DNA of 64,000 nucleotides from DASZBX01 sp035943635 (lineage in GTDB: Bacteria > Actinomycetota > Actinomycetes > Streptomycetales > Catenulisporaceae), in contig DASZBX010000085.1 in NCBI GenBank assembly GCA_035943635.1, forward strand, positions 1 to 64,000, in the 5' to 3' direction. Position 1 is the first letter of the stretch. The number at the start of each line of letters is the position of its first letter. The translations under genes were made by a program, and so were the position numbers. Shown one piece after another: positions 43,903 through 51,822 of the stretch. The notes beneath the pieces are model-generated. The model was not told the DNA's origin and searched no databases. It was given only the letters and a program-made list of their open reading frames with translations.

Positions 43903-44094
43903 ATGTACTTCACCGACCGCGGGATCGAGGAGCTCGATTCGCGCCGCGGCGAGGAGCAGGTCTCGCTGGCCTGGCTGGCCGAGCGGCTGCGCGAGTTCGT
44001 CGACCTGAACCCGGAGTTCGAGACCCCGGTCGAGCGGCTGGCCACCTGGCTGGCCCGGCTGGACGACGAGGACGACGAGGCGTTCGAGGGCTGA
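43903..44094 (+). CDS. Small conserved protein (DUF6104-like) next to kgd
   Basis: The 63-residue protein begins at ATG 43903 with GAAGGAG 8 bases ahead. It starts MYFTDRGIEELDSRRG, continues LAWLAERLREFVDLNPEFETPVERLATWLARLDD and ends in a run of Asp/Glu. Small proteins of this sequence type commonly follow kgd in actinobacteria. The function is unknown; charged helices suggest a small binding partner. It converges on the broken NACHT gene. Confidence 0.8.
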   Translation: MYFTDRGIEELDSRRGEEQVSLAWLAERLREFVDLNPEFETPVERLATWLARLDDEDDEAFEG

Positions 44095-44108
44095 GTCGGC
44101 GGTCGGCG

Positions 44109-44634
44109 CTATCCGTACACTGTGTCGGCGCCGGCGCCGTCACCCGGTCCGGCGTCATCGAGATCTGCGAAGACTTCGGCCGCCCAGGAGCGAAGCAGCA
44201 CGGTGTTCTCCGGATGATCCTCGCGCAGGAGGGACCTGAAGTACGTGTCTCTGGCCTCGCGCCGGAACCCGGCGGAGAGCCGGCCGTGATCTGCGGCCGC
44301 CGCTCAGGACTATCAGGAGCAGCAGGTTGGCGCAGTAGGCCGCCAACGGCTCCCCGGCCAGCTCCGGCCGGGATTTGCGGACCTCGCGCTCCACGAAGCT
44401 GACCAGCAGCCGTTCGTACAGGAAGTCGGCGGCCAGGCGGCGCAGCAGGACCTCCTCCCCGCTCAGCTTCGCGAACTCGCCCTCGGCGTCGAACAGGTTC
44501 AGTGCGAGCACGCTGCCGCCCCCGGTCGCGGTCAGCAGCAACCCGCCGGTCAGCCGGTCCAGCGCGGCCACCACCCGGCTGTCCGTCCCGCCGAGCAGCT
44601 TGACCGCGTCCGCGTAGCTCAGTTCCCGTGCCAT
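44109..44634 (-). pseudogene. Remnant of a NACHT/STAND NTPase gene (internal deletion plus frameshift)
   Basis: From ATG 44634 the frame opens MARELSYADAVKLLGG...DRLTGGLLL, the N-terminal helical domain of actinobacterial NACHT proteins. After LFDAEGEFAKLSGE it jumps to LLRRLAADFLYERLLVSFVEREVRKSRPEL, which in such proteins lies beyond the ATPase, so the P-loop region is missing. Near 44290-44310 the frame shifts: the sensible continuation GRLSAGFRREARDTYFRSLLREDHPENTVLLRSWAAEVFADL is in another frame ending at TAG 44109-44111. Intact relatives are often defence or signalling ATPases. The remnant is unlikely to work. Confidence 0.7.
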
Positions 44635-44732
44635 GACCGCCCCCTGCATTCGAAGACTGACGAACTGCCACGCTACCGGAGCCGGAAACCCCCGGACAGC
44701 GGACTGCTCTGAAGTGCCTGCGGCGGCGCCGA

Positions 44733-44817
44733 ACGCGATATATCCTTCAATCCCGACCGCGCTCTTGACTTTCCACAGACGCGATATATCGTGGATCTCG
44801 ACAGACGCGATACATCG
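44733..44817 (+). promoter_or_regulatory. Promoter with three CGATAYATCG operator-like repeats before the DUF4097/PadR operon
   Basis: Near-identical 13-mers stand at 44733-44745 (ACGCGATATATCC), 44779-44791 (ACGCGATATATCG) and 44805-44817 (ACGCGATACATCG). TTGACT (44765-44770) and TATCGT (44787-44792), 16 bp apart, form a plausible promoter, and the second repeat overlaps its -10 box. The cores are palindromic, so a dimeric repressor, most simply the PadR-type protein of this operon, could block it. Confidence 0.7.
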
Positions 44818-44848
44818 CGAATCCGCGAGTGCATGGGGAGTCAGGGCA

Positions 44849-45754
44849 ATGGACAGTTCGCAACCCGGCCGCTGGACCGTCGACCAGCCGGACCAACTCG
44901 GCTTCGACGGGCCGGTGCGCGGGCTCAAGCTCGCCGTGGGGCAGGGGCGGATCAACGTGATCGGCACCGACGGGCCGCCCACGCTGGAGGTCACCCGGAT
45001 CACCGGGCAGCCGCTGAACGTGCAGCTGACCGACGGGCAGCTGAAGGTGGTGCACGGCGAGGAGGGCAAACCGAACATCCTGGGCTGGCTCTTCTCCGGG
45101 CGCCGGCAGGAGGTGGACCTGTCCCTGGCCCTGCCGCCGGACGCGCTGGTCGAGCTGAACGTGGTCTCCGGCGCCGTGGTCGTCTCCAACTTCCACGAGC
45201 AGGTCGCCGTGCGCGGGGTGTCCGGGGAGATCACCCTGGCCGGGGTGCACGGCAGCGCCCGGGTGAACACCGTGTCCGGCTCGATCACCGCGGAGCAGGT
45301 GACCGGCGACATCAAGGTCAACGCGATCTCCGGCGCGATCACGGTGATCGCCGGCGCGGGCGGGCGGATCGACCTGAACACCGTCTCCGGCGCGGTCACG
45401 GTCGACCTCGAGGACCCGATGCCCTCGGAGGTCAGCCTGCAGTGCGTCTCCGGCGCGCTGACCATCCGGCTGCCGTACGAGCCGGACGTCAAGGTGGACC
45501 TGAGCACGGCGCACGGCCGGGTGGCCACCTCCTTCCCGGACCTGACCGAGCGCGGCTGGCACAACACCCGCCAGCTGACCGGGCAGATCGGCACCGGCCA
45601 GTCCCGGCTGCGCGGCTCGACCGTGTCCGGCGCGGTCACCCTGCTGCGGCGCAGCGCCGAGGACGACTACCGCAGCGACTTCGAGGACGACATCCCGGCC
45701 TTCGGGCAAGCCGAAAAGCCGGCGGACGACCAGAATGGCGAGGAATCCCGATGA
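44849..45754 (+). CDS. DUF4097-family beta-helix-like protein
   Basis: The 301-residue protein starts at ATG 44849, after GGGGAG. The core consists of repeated strands of the type VSGAVVVSN, VSGEITLAG, VSGSITAEQ, ISGAITVIAG, VSGAVTVDL, VSGALTIRL and VSGAVTLLR, the regular head-tail pattern of DUF4097/adhesin-like beta-helices. No signal peptide is visible, so it probably stays in the cytoplasm, with an acidic C-terminal tail. Proteins of this kind are often encoded with PadR or anti-sigma genes and are thought to be stress-linked. It overlaps the PadR gene by four bases (ATGA). Confidence 0.85.
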   Translation: MDSSQPGRWTVDQPDQLGFDGPVRGLKLAVGQGRINVIGTDGPPTLEVTRITGQPLNVQLTDGQLKVVHGEEGKPNILGWLFSGRRQEVDLSLALPPDALVELNVVSGAVVVSNFHEQVAVRGVSGEITLAGVHGSARVNTVSGSITAEQVTGDIKVNAISGAITVIAGAGGRIDLNTVSGAVTVDLEDPMPSEVSLQCVSGALTIRLPYEPDVKVDLSTAHGRVATSFPDLTERGWHNTRQLTGQIGTGQSRLRGSTVSGAVTLLRRSAEDDYRSDFEDDIPAFGQAEKPADDQNGEESR

Positions 45755-47052
45755 CACCCGTGTTCGGCCACGGCCGGCTCCGGCTCTACCTGCTGAAACT
45801 GCTGGACGAGAGCCCCCGGCACGGCTACGAGATCATCCAGCAGCTCAAGGAGCGGTTCGCCGGGCTCTACGCGCCCAGCGCCGGCACGGTCTACCCCCGG
45901 CTGGCCCGGCTGGAGTCCGAGGGCCTGGTCCGGCACGAGACCGACGGCGGCCGCAAGATCTACCACATCACCGACTCCGGCCGGGCCGAGCTGGCCGCCA
46001 AGGCGAGCGAGCTGGCGGAGCTGGAGACGGAGATCCGCAACTCGGTCCGCGACCTGGCCGAGGGCATCCGCGAGGAGGTCCGGGAGAGCGCCCGGACGGT
46101 CCAGGAGGAGCTGGCCAACGCCGCCCGCGAGGCGCAGCAGGCCGACCGCGGCGGGCCGCGCGCGGGCTCCGGGCAGTCCGGGGCGCCGTTCCCGTTCGGC
46201 CCCGGCGGGCCCTTCGGCCCGGGCGGACCGTTCGGTCCCGGCGGACCGCTGGGCCCGGGCGGCCCGCTGGGCCCCGGCGGCCTGCTCGGCCCGGACGGAC
46301 CGCTCGGCCGCAAGGGCCCGCTGGGCCCGAAGGGACCGCTGGGTCCGCTCGGCCCGAACGGCCCGTTCGGCGAGGGGCCCTCCGGCGGCCCCGGTCTGGT
46401 CTCACCCCCGCCGGAGTCCGTGGACTGGTCGAAGGAGGAGTGGCGAGAGTGGAAGCAGCAGCAGCGCGAGCAATGGCGGGACTGGCGGCGGGACTGGCAG
46501 CAGAGCCAGCACGAGCAGCGCGGCCAGTGGCGCGACGCTCAGCGCGCCTGGAAGGACCAGTGGGCCCGGCAGTGGAAGGAGCAGTGGCAGGAGCAGGCGC
46601 GCCAGTGGTCGAACACGCCCCCGCCCTGGGCCTGGTGGACTGGATCTGGTGCCGGGCCCGAGGATACCGGTTCCCCTGACGAGCCCGGCCGCGAGGAGGG
46701 CGCCCGCCACGACTGGGCCCGGCACCACAACGACTGGGAGCAGTTCGGCCCGCAGCTGAGGGACCTGTTCGGGTACCTGCGCCGGGAGGCCGGGCCGCTG
46801 GTGGACTCCGCCCGCCAGCACGGCCCGCTGTCCGAGTCGCAGATGGGCCAGGCCCGCTCGATCATCGACGGGGTGCTGTCCGGGCTGCGCGACCTGCTCG
46901 GCGCCGGGGAGCCGGCCGGCCGGGCCCCGCAGGACCGGGCGCCGGACCAGAGCGTGCCGGTGCAGGACGCGATCACCGTCGACGTGGACGAGGACGACGC
47001 CCCGGAACCGGCGGACGAGGTCCCGCCGAACCCGGACCACTCCGAAGGCTGA
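45751..47052 (+). CDS. PadR-family regulator with collagen-like and Trp-rich C-terminal regions
   Basis: The 433-residue protein starts at ATG 45751. Residues 5-90 form the PadR winged helix (LRLYLLKLLDESPRHGYEIIQQLKERF, AGTVYPRLARLESEGLV, GGRKIYHITDSGRAEL). A helical segment follows (about 90-135). Then comes a run of about 60 residues of G-P-G/G-P-x repeats (PFGPGGPFGPGG and variants), resembling collagen, and a Trp/Gln/Arg-rich stretch (EWREWKQQQREQWRDW). A typical PadR protein is 110-200 residues, so over half is extra. It probably represses its own operon through the upstream repeats. The tail may oligomerise or bind DNA. Confidence 0.85.
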   Translation: MTPVFGHGRLRLYLLKLLDESPRHGYEIIQQLKERFAGLYAPSAGTVYPRLARLESEGLVRHETDGGRKIYHITDSGRAELAAKASELAELETEIRNSVRDLAEGIREEVRESARTVQEELANAAREAQQADRGGPRAGSGQSGAPFPFGPGGPFGPGGPFGPGGPLGPGGPLGPGGLLGPDGPLGRKGPLGPKGPLGPLGPNGPFGEGPSGGPGLVSPPPESVDWSKEEWREWKQQQREQWRDWRRDWQQSQHEQRGQWRDAQRAWKDQWARQWKEQWQEQARQWSNTPPPWAWWTGSGAGPEDTGSPDEPGREEGARHDWARHHNDWEQFGPQLRDLFGYLRREAGPLVDSARQHGPLSESQMGQARSIIDGVLSGLRDLLGAGEPAGRAPQDRAPDQSVPVQDAITVDVDEDDAPEPADEVPPNPDHSEG

Positions 47053-47450
47053 CCGGCCGAGGACGGACCTTTCACCGGTGCGGGGGGCCGGTGCACGGGA
47101 CGGCGAACCCCGGTCACGAGACGACCGGGCAGAGCCGACCGTGGGGCTCGGGATGCGGAGCACGATCTCCGCGTCCCGGGCCCCTGCCCGTTTCGGGGCA
47201 GAACCCTGCGGATCACCTCCCGCCGACCCCGGCCGCGACCCCCGCGACGCCCCCGATCGCCGGTGACCTCAAGCACTTCATATGGCATAATCCGACGATG
47301 TGAACAGCCCCCGCCGATCGGACTCTGCCGCGGCGGCCACCCGAATTCCACCCCTGCCACTCTGCGTCGCGGCACGTACGCACTCGGCCCACCGCGCCGA
47401 TACTCACCGCCCGACGACCCCCCTTGTCCGGAGCCGATCCGCGAAGGCCG
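47053..47450. other. 398-bp region upstream of the second ECF sigma operon
   Basis: No gene is supported. Several short GC-rich hairpins occur, such as CTGCCC facing GGGGCAG near 47187-47203. A CATAAT element in TATGGCATAATCC (near 47281-47293) is a possible -10 box. GAAGG at about 47440 serves the sigma gene. Nothing matches a riboswitch that I know. Confidence 0.35.
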
Positions 47451-48047
47451 GTGCGTGTGCCCGACCGTGATCTGGACCACGCCCTGGAGCAGGCCCGGCT
47501 CGGCTGCGAGTCGGGCATGGCCGAGCTGTGGCATGCGCTGAACCCGATGGTGCTGCGGTACCTGTGGGTGGCGGTCGGCCAGTCTGCCGAGGACGTCGCC
47601 TCCGAGGCCTGGCTGCAGGCCGCCCGGGACGTGCGCGGCTTCCGCGGCGACGCGGCCGGGTTCCGGGTCTGGCTGTTCCGGGTGGCCCGGCACCGGGCCC
47701 TGGACGAGCTGCGCCGCCGCGGCACCCGGCTGGAGGACCCGGCCGGGCTGGCCACCGCCGAGGACCTGGTCGCCCCGGACGACCCGGCCGGCGAGGCGAT
47801 CGAACGGCTGGCCACCCGGCGGGCGCTGCGGCTGATCGCCGGACTGCCGCCGGACCAGGCCGAGGCGGTGCTGCTGCGCGCCGTGGCCGGGCTGGACGTG
47901 GCGCAGACCGCCGAGGTGCTGGGCAAGCGGCCGGGCGCGGTCCGGGTGGCCGCGATGCGCGGACTGCGCCGGCTGGCCGCCACCCTGGCCGACCAGAAGG
48001 CGCCCTCCGCCGCGGCCGAGCAGACAGCGAAAGAGGTGGCGCAGTGA
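47451..48047 (+). CDS. ECF-type RNA polymerase sigma factor
   Basis: About 198 residues from GTG 47451; a TTG at 47424 and GTG 47457 are alternatives. Region 2 includes ALEQARLGCESGMAELWHALNPMVLRYL, SAEDVASEAWLQAARDVRGFRG and FRVWLFRVARHRALDELRRRG. Region 4 contains LIAGLPPDQAEAVLLRAVAGLDVAQTAEVLGKRPGAVRVAAMRGLRRL, a full helix-turn-helix. The next gene overlaps by four bases (GTGA) and encodes a single-span membrane protein, a typical sigma/anti-sigma pair. Confidence 0.87.
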   Translation: MRVPDRDLDHALEQARLGCESGMAELWHALNPMVLRYLWVAVGQSAEDVASEAWLQAARDVRGFRGDAAGFRVWLFRVARHRALDELRRRGTRLEDPAGLATAEDLVAPDDPAGEAIERLATRRALRLIAGLPPDQAEAVLLRAVAGLDVAQTAEVLGKRPGAVRVAAMRGLRRLAATLADQKAPSAAAEQTAKEVAQ

Positions 48048-49012
48048 GCCGCAGAGCGGGCGAGCACACCCGGACCGCGCCGGACGTCCCGCGTCCCGCG
48101 CGCCCGGGCCGGGCCGAGGCGGGCCGGCTGCTGGCCGGGGACCCGGTCCGGGACGGACGCAACCTCGGGCTCGAACGCCTGCTGGCCGACGCCGCGGCGC
48201 CCGACCGGGACCAGGCGCCGGCGGCCCGCGGCCTGGCGGCCGTCCTCGCGGCGTTCGCCGAGGCGGCGCCGACAGACGAAGCCGCCGCACCGGCCAACGT
48301 GACCACGACCAGCGGAAACAGCAACACCACCGGCTCGCCGACCCCCGCCGCGAAGAACCGCACCGGACACCGCCAACTACCGCTGCGCGCCCCCGCCTGG
48401 ACCCGCCGGCTCGCGCTGCGCTGCGCCGTGGCGCTGGCCCTGGTCTTCGGGGCGGGCACGGCCGCGGCGGCCGACGCGCTGCCCGCTCCGGTCCAGTCCC
48501 TGGTCTACGACGTCTTCGGCGACCTCGGCGTCCCCCCGCCGTCCGAGCCTCCCTCGCCCGGCGCGGACCCGAAGACCCAGCCCGCCGCGGGCCGGCCGGC
48601 CGGCACCGGCCCGGCCCAGAAGATGGCCCCGGACGCCCGGCTCAGCCCGACCGCCGGGCCGCCGACCTCGGACGGCCCGTCCCAGGCCCCGGCCGCCCTC
48701 CCGCCGACGGCCCTGTGCGAGACCGCGGCGCAGAGCCTGGCCACCCCCGGCGCGCTGACCCCGGCCGACCTGGCCCAGCTGACCGCGGACGCGGGCGACG
48801 CCGAGAACATCCCCGCGTACTGCGCCGCGCTGCTGGAGTCCGCCTCTCCGGGCGGGTACCTGCCGACCGGCCACGCGTCCTGGTCCGCCGAACCGACCCC
48901 CGGCTCGACCGACTTCCCCCGGCGGACCACCAAGGCGACCGAGCCGCCGGCGCCGAAGGCTACCCCGAAGACGATGGCGACCAAGAAGAACGACGACTCG
49001 AAAACCCGCTGA
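48044..49012 (+). CDS. Membrane protein, probable anti-sigma partner
   Basis: The 322-residue protein starts at GTG 48044. Residues 1-115 are cytoplasmic: an Arg-rich lead, then GRLLAGDPVRDGRNLGLERLLADAAAP and AARGLAAVLAAFAEA helices. A membrane span (ALRCAVALALVFGAGTAAAA) follows at about 125-145. The outer region is Pro/Thr/Ala-rich with two Cys residues (ALCETAAQSL and PAYCAALLE) that may form a disulphide. No zinc anti-sigma motif is visible; the call rests on overlap with the sigma gene and on topology. Confidence 0.72.
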   Translation: MSRRAGEHTRTAPDVPRPARPGRAEAGRLLAGDPVRDGRNLGLERLLADAAAPDRDQAPAARGLAAVLAAFAEAAPTDEAAAPANVTTTSGNSNTTGSPTPAAKNRTGHRQLPLRAPAWTRRLALRCAVALALVFGAGTAAAADALPAPVQSLVYDVFGDLGVPPPSEPPSPGADPKTQPAAGRPAGTGPAQKMAPDARLSPTAGPPTSDGPSQAPAALPPTALCETAAQSLATPGALTPADLAQLTADAGDAENIPAYCAALLESASPGGYLPTGHASWSAEPTPGSTDFPRRTTKATEPPAPKATPKTMATKKNDDSKTR

Positions 49013-49110
49013 ACCGCATCGCGCCTGGTCCGGGCATGGTCACCCCGGCTTCGAGCAGGGGGTGTAACGCATTGCGGCCCCCGCGCGCCTCTTCTACTGA
49101 GGAACGGTCG

Positions 49111-49297
49111 GCGGGGTTTCGCCCGAGAACCCGGCGGACGTCCTCGACTGGCCCGCCTCACCGGACTCTCCCCCCTTGTTCCGGTCGCGCGGGCCGAAGA
49201 GGTGTGGTGCGGGGTTTCGCCCGAGAGCCCGGCCACCTGCCTCGGCGCGGCCTGCGGTGCCCGGACTCTCCCCCCCAGTTCTGGCACCGCAGGCCGA
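49111..49297. repeat. Two-copy structured repeat with changing but still paired stems
   Basis: Copy 1 (49111-49198) and copy 2 (49209-49297) share GCGGGGTTTCGCCCGAGA at the left, CCGGACTCTCCCCCC in the middle and GGCCGAA at the right. Between these, sequences differ, yet each copy folds: GGCCCGC with GCGGGCC in copy 1, and the 13-base GGCCTGCGGTGCC with its perfect complement in copy 2. The constant C-rich middle sits in the loop. The intergenic stretch 49013-49398 has no gene. The strand of any transcript is unknown. Confidence 0.7.
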
Positions 49298-49398
49298 ACA
49301 CAGCCGGCACAGGATCTCCTCGCCAAGACAACGCCCGGAAGAGCACGACGGCCCGGGCCGCCGAAGCGACCCGGGCCGTTGCGGACCGGCACCCCGGC

Positions 49399-50373
49399 TC
49401 AGCCGGCGAAGACGATCTTCCCGATCAGGTCCCCGGACTCCATCTGGGCGAAGCCCTCGGCCGCCCGGGCCAGCGGACGGACCGAGTCGATGATCGGACG
49501 CACCCCGGTGACCGTGCAGAACTCCAGCAGCGCGGCCAGCTCCGAGCGCGAACCCATGGTCGAGCCGACCACCCGCAGCTGGTGGAAGAAGATCCGGGTC
49601 AGGGCGGCCGGCGGGTTCGGGCCGGAGGTGGCGCCGGAGATCACGATCGTGCCCTCCTCGCGGACCGAGGCCACCGAGTGCTCCCAGGTGGCCGCCCCCA
49701 CGGTCTCCATCACCGCGTCCACCCGCTGCGGCAGCCGGGCCCCGCTCTCGAACACCTCGTGCGCGCCCAGCTCCCGGGCCCGGGCCCGCTTGGCCTCGGT
49801 CCGGGAGGTGGCGAACACCCGGTACCCGGCGGCCCGGGCCAGCACGATCAGCGCGCTGGCCACGCCGCCGCCCGCGCCCTGGACCAGCACCGAGTCGCCC
49901 GGGCGCAGACCCGAGCGGACGAACAGCATCCGGTACGCGGTCAGCCAGGCGGTGGGCAGGCAGGCGGCCTGCTCGAAAGACAGCTCCGGCGGCTTGGGCA
50001 GCAGGTTCCACCGCGGCACGGCGACCCGCTCGGCGAAGGTGCCGGCGTAGCGCTCGGTCAGGATGCTCGGGCGCTCGCCGTCGGCCAGCGCGTTGCCCTG
50101 CTCGCCGATCACCGAGTGGATCACCACCTCGTTGCCGTCCTCGTCCACGCCCGCGCCGTCGCAGCCCAGGATCATCGGCAGCCGGCCGGCCGGCAGGCCG
50201 ACCCCGCGCAGCGACCACAGGTCGTGGTGGTTGAGCGAGGCGGCCCGGAGGGTGACCGTGGTCCAGCCCCGGGAGACCTGCCCGTCGGTGAGCACCGGCT
50301 CGGGCAGCTCGCCCGAGGCCAGGCCCTTGAGCGGCTCGTTCGGATCGATCGCGGCGGCGTATACGGCGAACAT
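49399..50373 (-). CDS. Quinone-oxidoreductase-like zinc-independent alcohol dehydrogenase family protein
   Basis: The 324-residue protein of the medium-chain dehydrogenase superfamily starts at ATG 50373 after GGGTGA. The N-terminal GroES-like fold includes AASLNHHDLWSLRG and ILGCDGAGVDEDGNEVVIH. The cofactor domain has PGDSVLVQGAGGGVASALIVLARAAGYRVFATSRTEAKRARARELGA, a Rossmann nucleotide loop, then VDAVMETVGAATWEHSVASVREEGTIVISG. The structural four-Cys zinc loop is absent, which favours the NADPH quinone reductase-like branch. The substrate cannot be read. A MITE lies just upstream of its start and may affect its promoter. Confidence 0.87.
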   Translation of the reverse strand: MFAVYAAAIDPNEPLKGLASGELPEPVLTDGQVSRGWTTVTLRAASLNHHDLWSLRGVGLPAGRLPMILGCDGAGVDEDGNEVVIHSVIGEQGNALADGERPSILTERYAGTFAERVAVPRWNLLPKPPELSFEQAACLPTAWLTAYRMLFVRSGLRPGDSVLVQGAGGGVASALIVLARAAGYRVFATSRTEAKRARARELGAHEVFESGARLPQRVDAVMETVGAATWEHSVASVREEGTIVISGATSGPNPPAALTRIFFHQLRVVGSTMGSRSELAALLEFCTVTGVRPIIDSVRPLARAAEGFAQMESGDLIGKIVFAG

Positions 50374-50409
50374 GGAAGTCACCCTATCCTCAGGAGTCTG
50401 GTTCCGGCA

Positions 50410-50515
50410 CTAGACGAGTTGTTCCGAATTCTGGCGCGGCGAACACCCACCCGGCAGGTCAGCGCACCTACCAGCAACTCGGCTCAGGCGCCAGAATTCG
50501 GAACAACTCGTCTAG
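50410..50515. mobile_element. 106-bp MITE with perfect 28-bp terminal inverted repeats
   Basis: Arms at 50410-50437 and 50488-50515 are exact reverse complements over 28 bp and start CTAGACGAGTTGTTCC; only 50 bp lie between. CTAG at each end may be the duplicated target. The right CTAG contains the malic enzyme stop codon (TAG on the minus strand). The perfect arms suggest recent movement. There is no coding capacity, so transposase must come from elsewhere. When transcribed, the arms would form a long hairpin able to act as a terminator between malic enzyme and the oxidoreductase. Confidence 0.88.
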
Positions 50516-51822
50516 CGCCGGGCCACGCCGGCCGCGCGGGCCGCGGCGGCGACGGCGGCCGCGACCGCCGGGGCCACCCGGGGGTCGAACGGCGAGGGGA
50601 TCACGTGCTCGGGGGTCAGCTCGTCGGCCACCACCGCGGCCAGCGCCTCGGCCGCGGCCAGCTTCATCGACTCGGTCACCGTGGTCGCCCGCACCGACAT
50701 CGCCCCGGCGAACACGCCCGGGAAGGCCAGCACGTTGTTGACCTGGTTCGGGAAGTCCGAGCGGCCGGTGGCCACCACGGCGGCGTACTTGTGCGCCACG
50801 TCCGGGTGGATCTCCGGGTTCGGATTCGCCATCGCCGCGATGATGCAGCCCGGGGCCATCGTGGCCACCGCGGACTCCGGCACGGTCCCGGCCGACACGC
50901 CGATGTACACGTCCGCCCCGGCCAGCGCCGACTCCAGCGAGCCGGACAGCCCGGTCTTGTTGGTGTACAGGCACAGCTCGCGCTTGACCGCGTTCAGGTC
51001 GGTCCGGCCGGACTCGACCACGCCCTTGGAGTCGGCCACCGCCACGTCCCCGATCCCGGCCTCGACCAGGATCTTGGCGATCGCCACGCCGGCCGCGCCG
51101 GCCCCGGAGATCACCGCGCGCAGGTCGCCCAGGGTCCGGCCGGTCACCGTGGCCGCGTTGCGCAGGGCGGCCAGCAGCACGATCGCGGTGCCGTGCTGGT
51201 CGTCGTGGAAGACCGGGATGTCCAGCCGCTCGCGCAGCCGGGCCTCGACCTCGAAGCAGCGCGGGGCGGAGATGTCCTCCAGGTTGATCCCGCCGAAGGC
51301 CGGGGCCAGCCGGACGATCGTCTCGACCAACTCGTCCACGTCGGTGCAGTCCAGGCAGATCGGCACGGCGTCGACCCCGCCGAACTCCTTGAACAGCACC
51401 GCCTTGCCCTCCATCACCGGCAGGGCGGCCAGCGGGCCGATGTCGCCCAGGCCCAGCACGGCGGTGCCGTCGGTGACCACGGCGACCGTGTTGGACTTCC
51501 AGGTGTACTCGTAGCCCAGGTCCGGGTTCTTCGCGATCGCGGTGCACACCTCGGCCACGCCGGGGGTGTAGGCCAGGGACAGGTCCTCCCGGCTGCGCAG
51601 CGGCACGGTCGCGGCGATCTGCATCTTGCCGCCGCGGTGCAGGGCGAACACGGGCGTCTCGGCGGCGCCGTCCGGCCCTGAGCCGAACGGGGGTGGAGCC
51701 GGCTGCGGCCGCGGCGGGTCGAGCACCGGAGTCGAAGCCTGAGTCGGGTGCTGGTCGACGTCGGCGACGGCGGCGGCACCGGACAGCACGGCGGGTTGGC
51801 GGATCTCATCGATCGCGGTCAT
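50512..51822 (-). CDS. NAD(P)-dependent malic enzyme
   Basis: The enzyme oxidatively decarboxylates malate to pyruvate. The 436-residue protein starts at ATG 51822 after GAAGGA. Motifs: SLAYTPGVAEVC, NTVAVVTDGTAVLGLGDIGPLAALPVMEGKAVLFKEFGGVDA, NLEDISAPRCFEVE, IPVFHDDQHGTAIVLLAALRNA (metal and catalytic Asp/His region), VISGAGAAGVAIAKIL (Rossmann loop) and FPNQVNNVLAFPGVFAGAM. It is the short bacterial form without a phosphotransacetylase domain. A Pro/Ala-rich N-terminal lead of about 55 residues precedes the core. Its TAG stop is formed by the end of the MITE. Confidence 0.94.
   Translation of the reverse strand: MTAIDEIRQPAVLSGAAAVADVDQHPTQASTPVLDPPRPQPAPPPFGSGPDGAAETPVFALHRGGKMQIAATVPLRSREDLSLAYTPGVAEVCTAIAKNPDLGYEYTWKSNTVAVVTDGTAVLGLGDIGPLAALPVMEGKAVLFKEFGGVDAVPICLDCTDVDELVETIVRLAPAFGGINLEDISAPRCFEVEARLRERLDIPVFHDDQHGTAIVLLAALRNAATVTGRTLGDLRAVISGAGAAGVAIAKILVEAGIGDVAVADSKGVVESGRTDLNAVKRELCLYTNKTGLSGSLESALAGADVYIGVSAGTVPESAVATMAPGCIIAAMANPNPEIHPDVAHKYAAVVATGRSDFPNQVNNVLAFPGVFAGAMSVRATTVTESMKLAAAEALAAVVADELTPEHVIPSPFDPRVAPAVAAAVAAAARAAGVARR

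Noticed and set aside
47053..47450. Riboswitch upstream of the ECF sigma operon
   Set aside because: Several hairpins are possible, but none matches a known aptamer consensus I can recall, and GC-rich DNA folds easily by chance.
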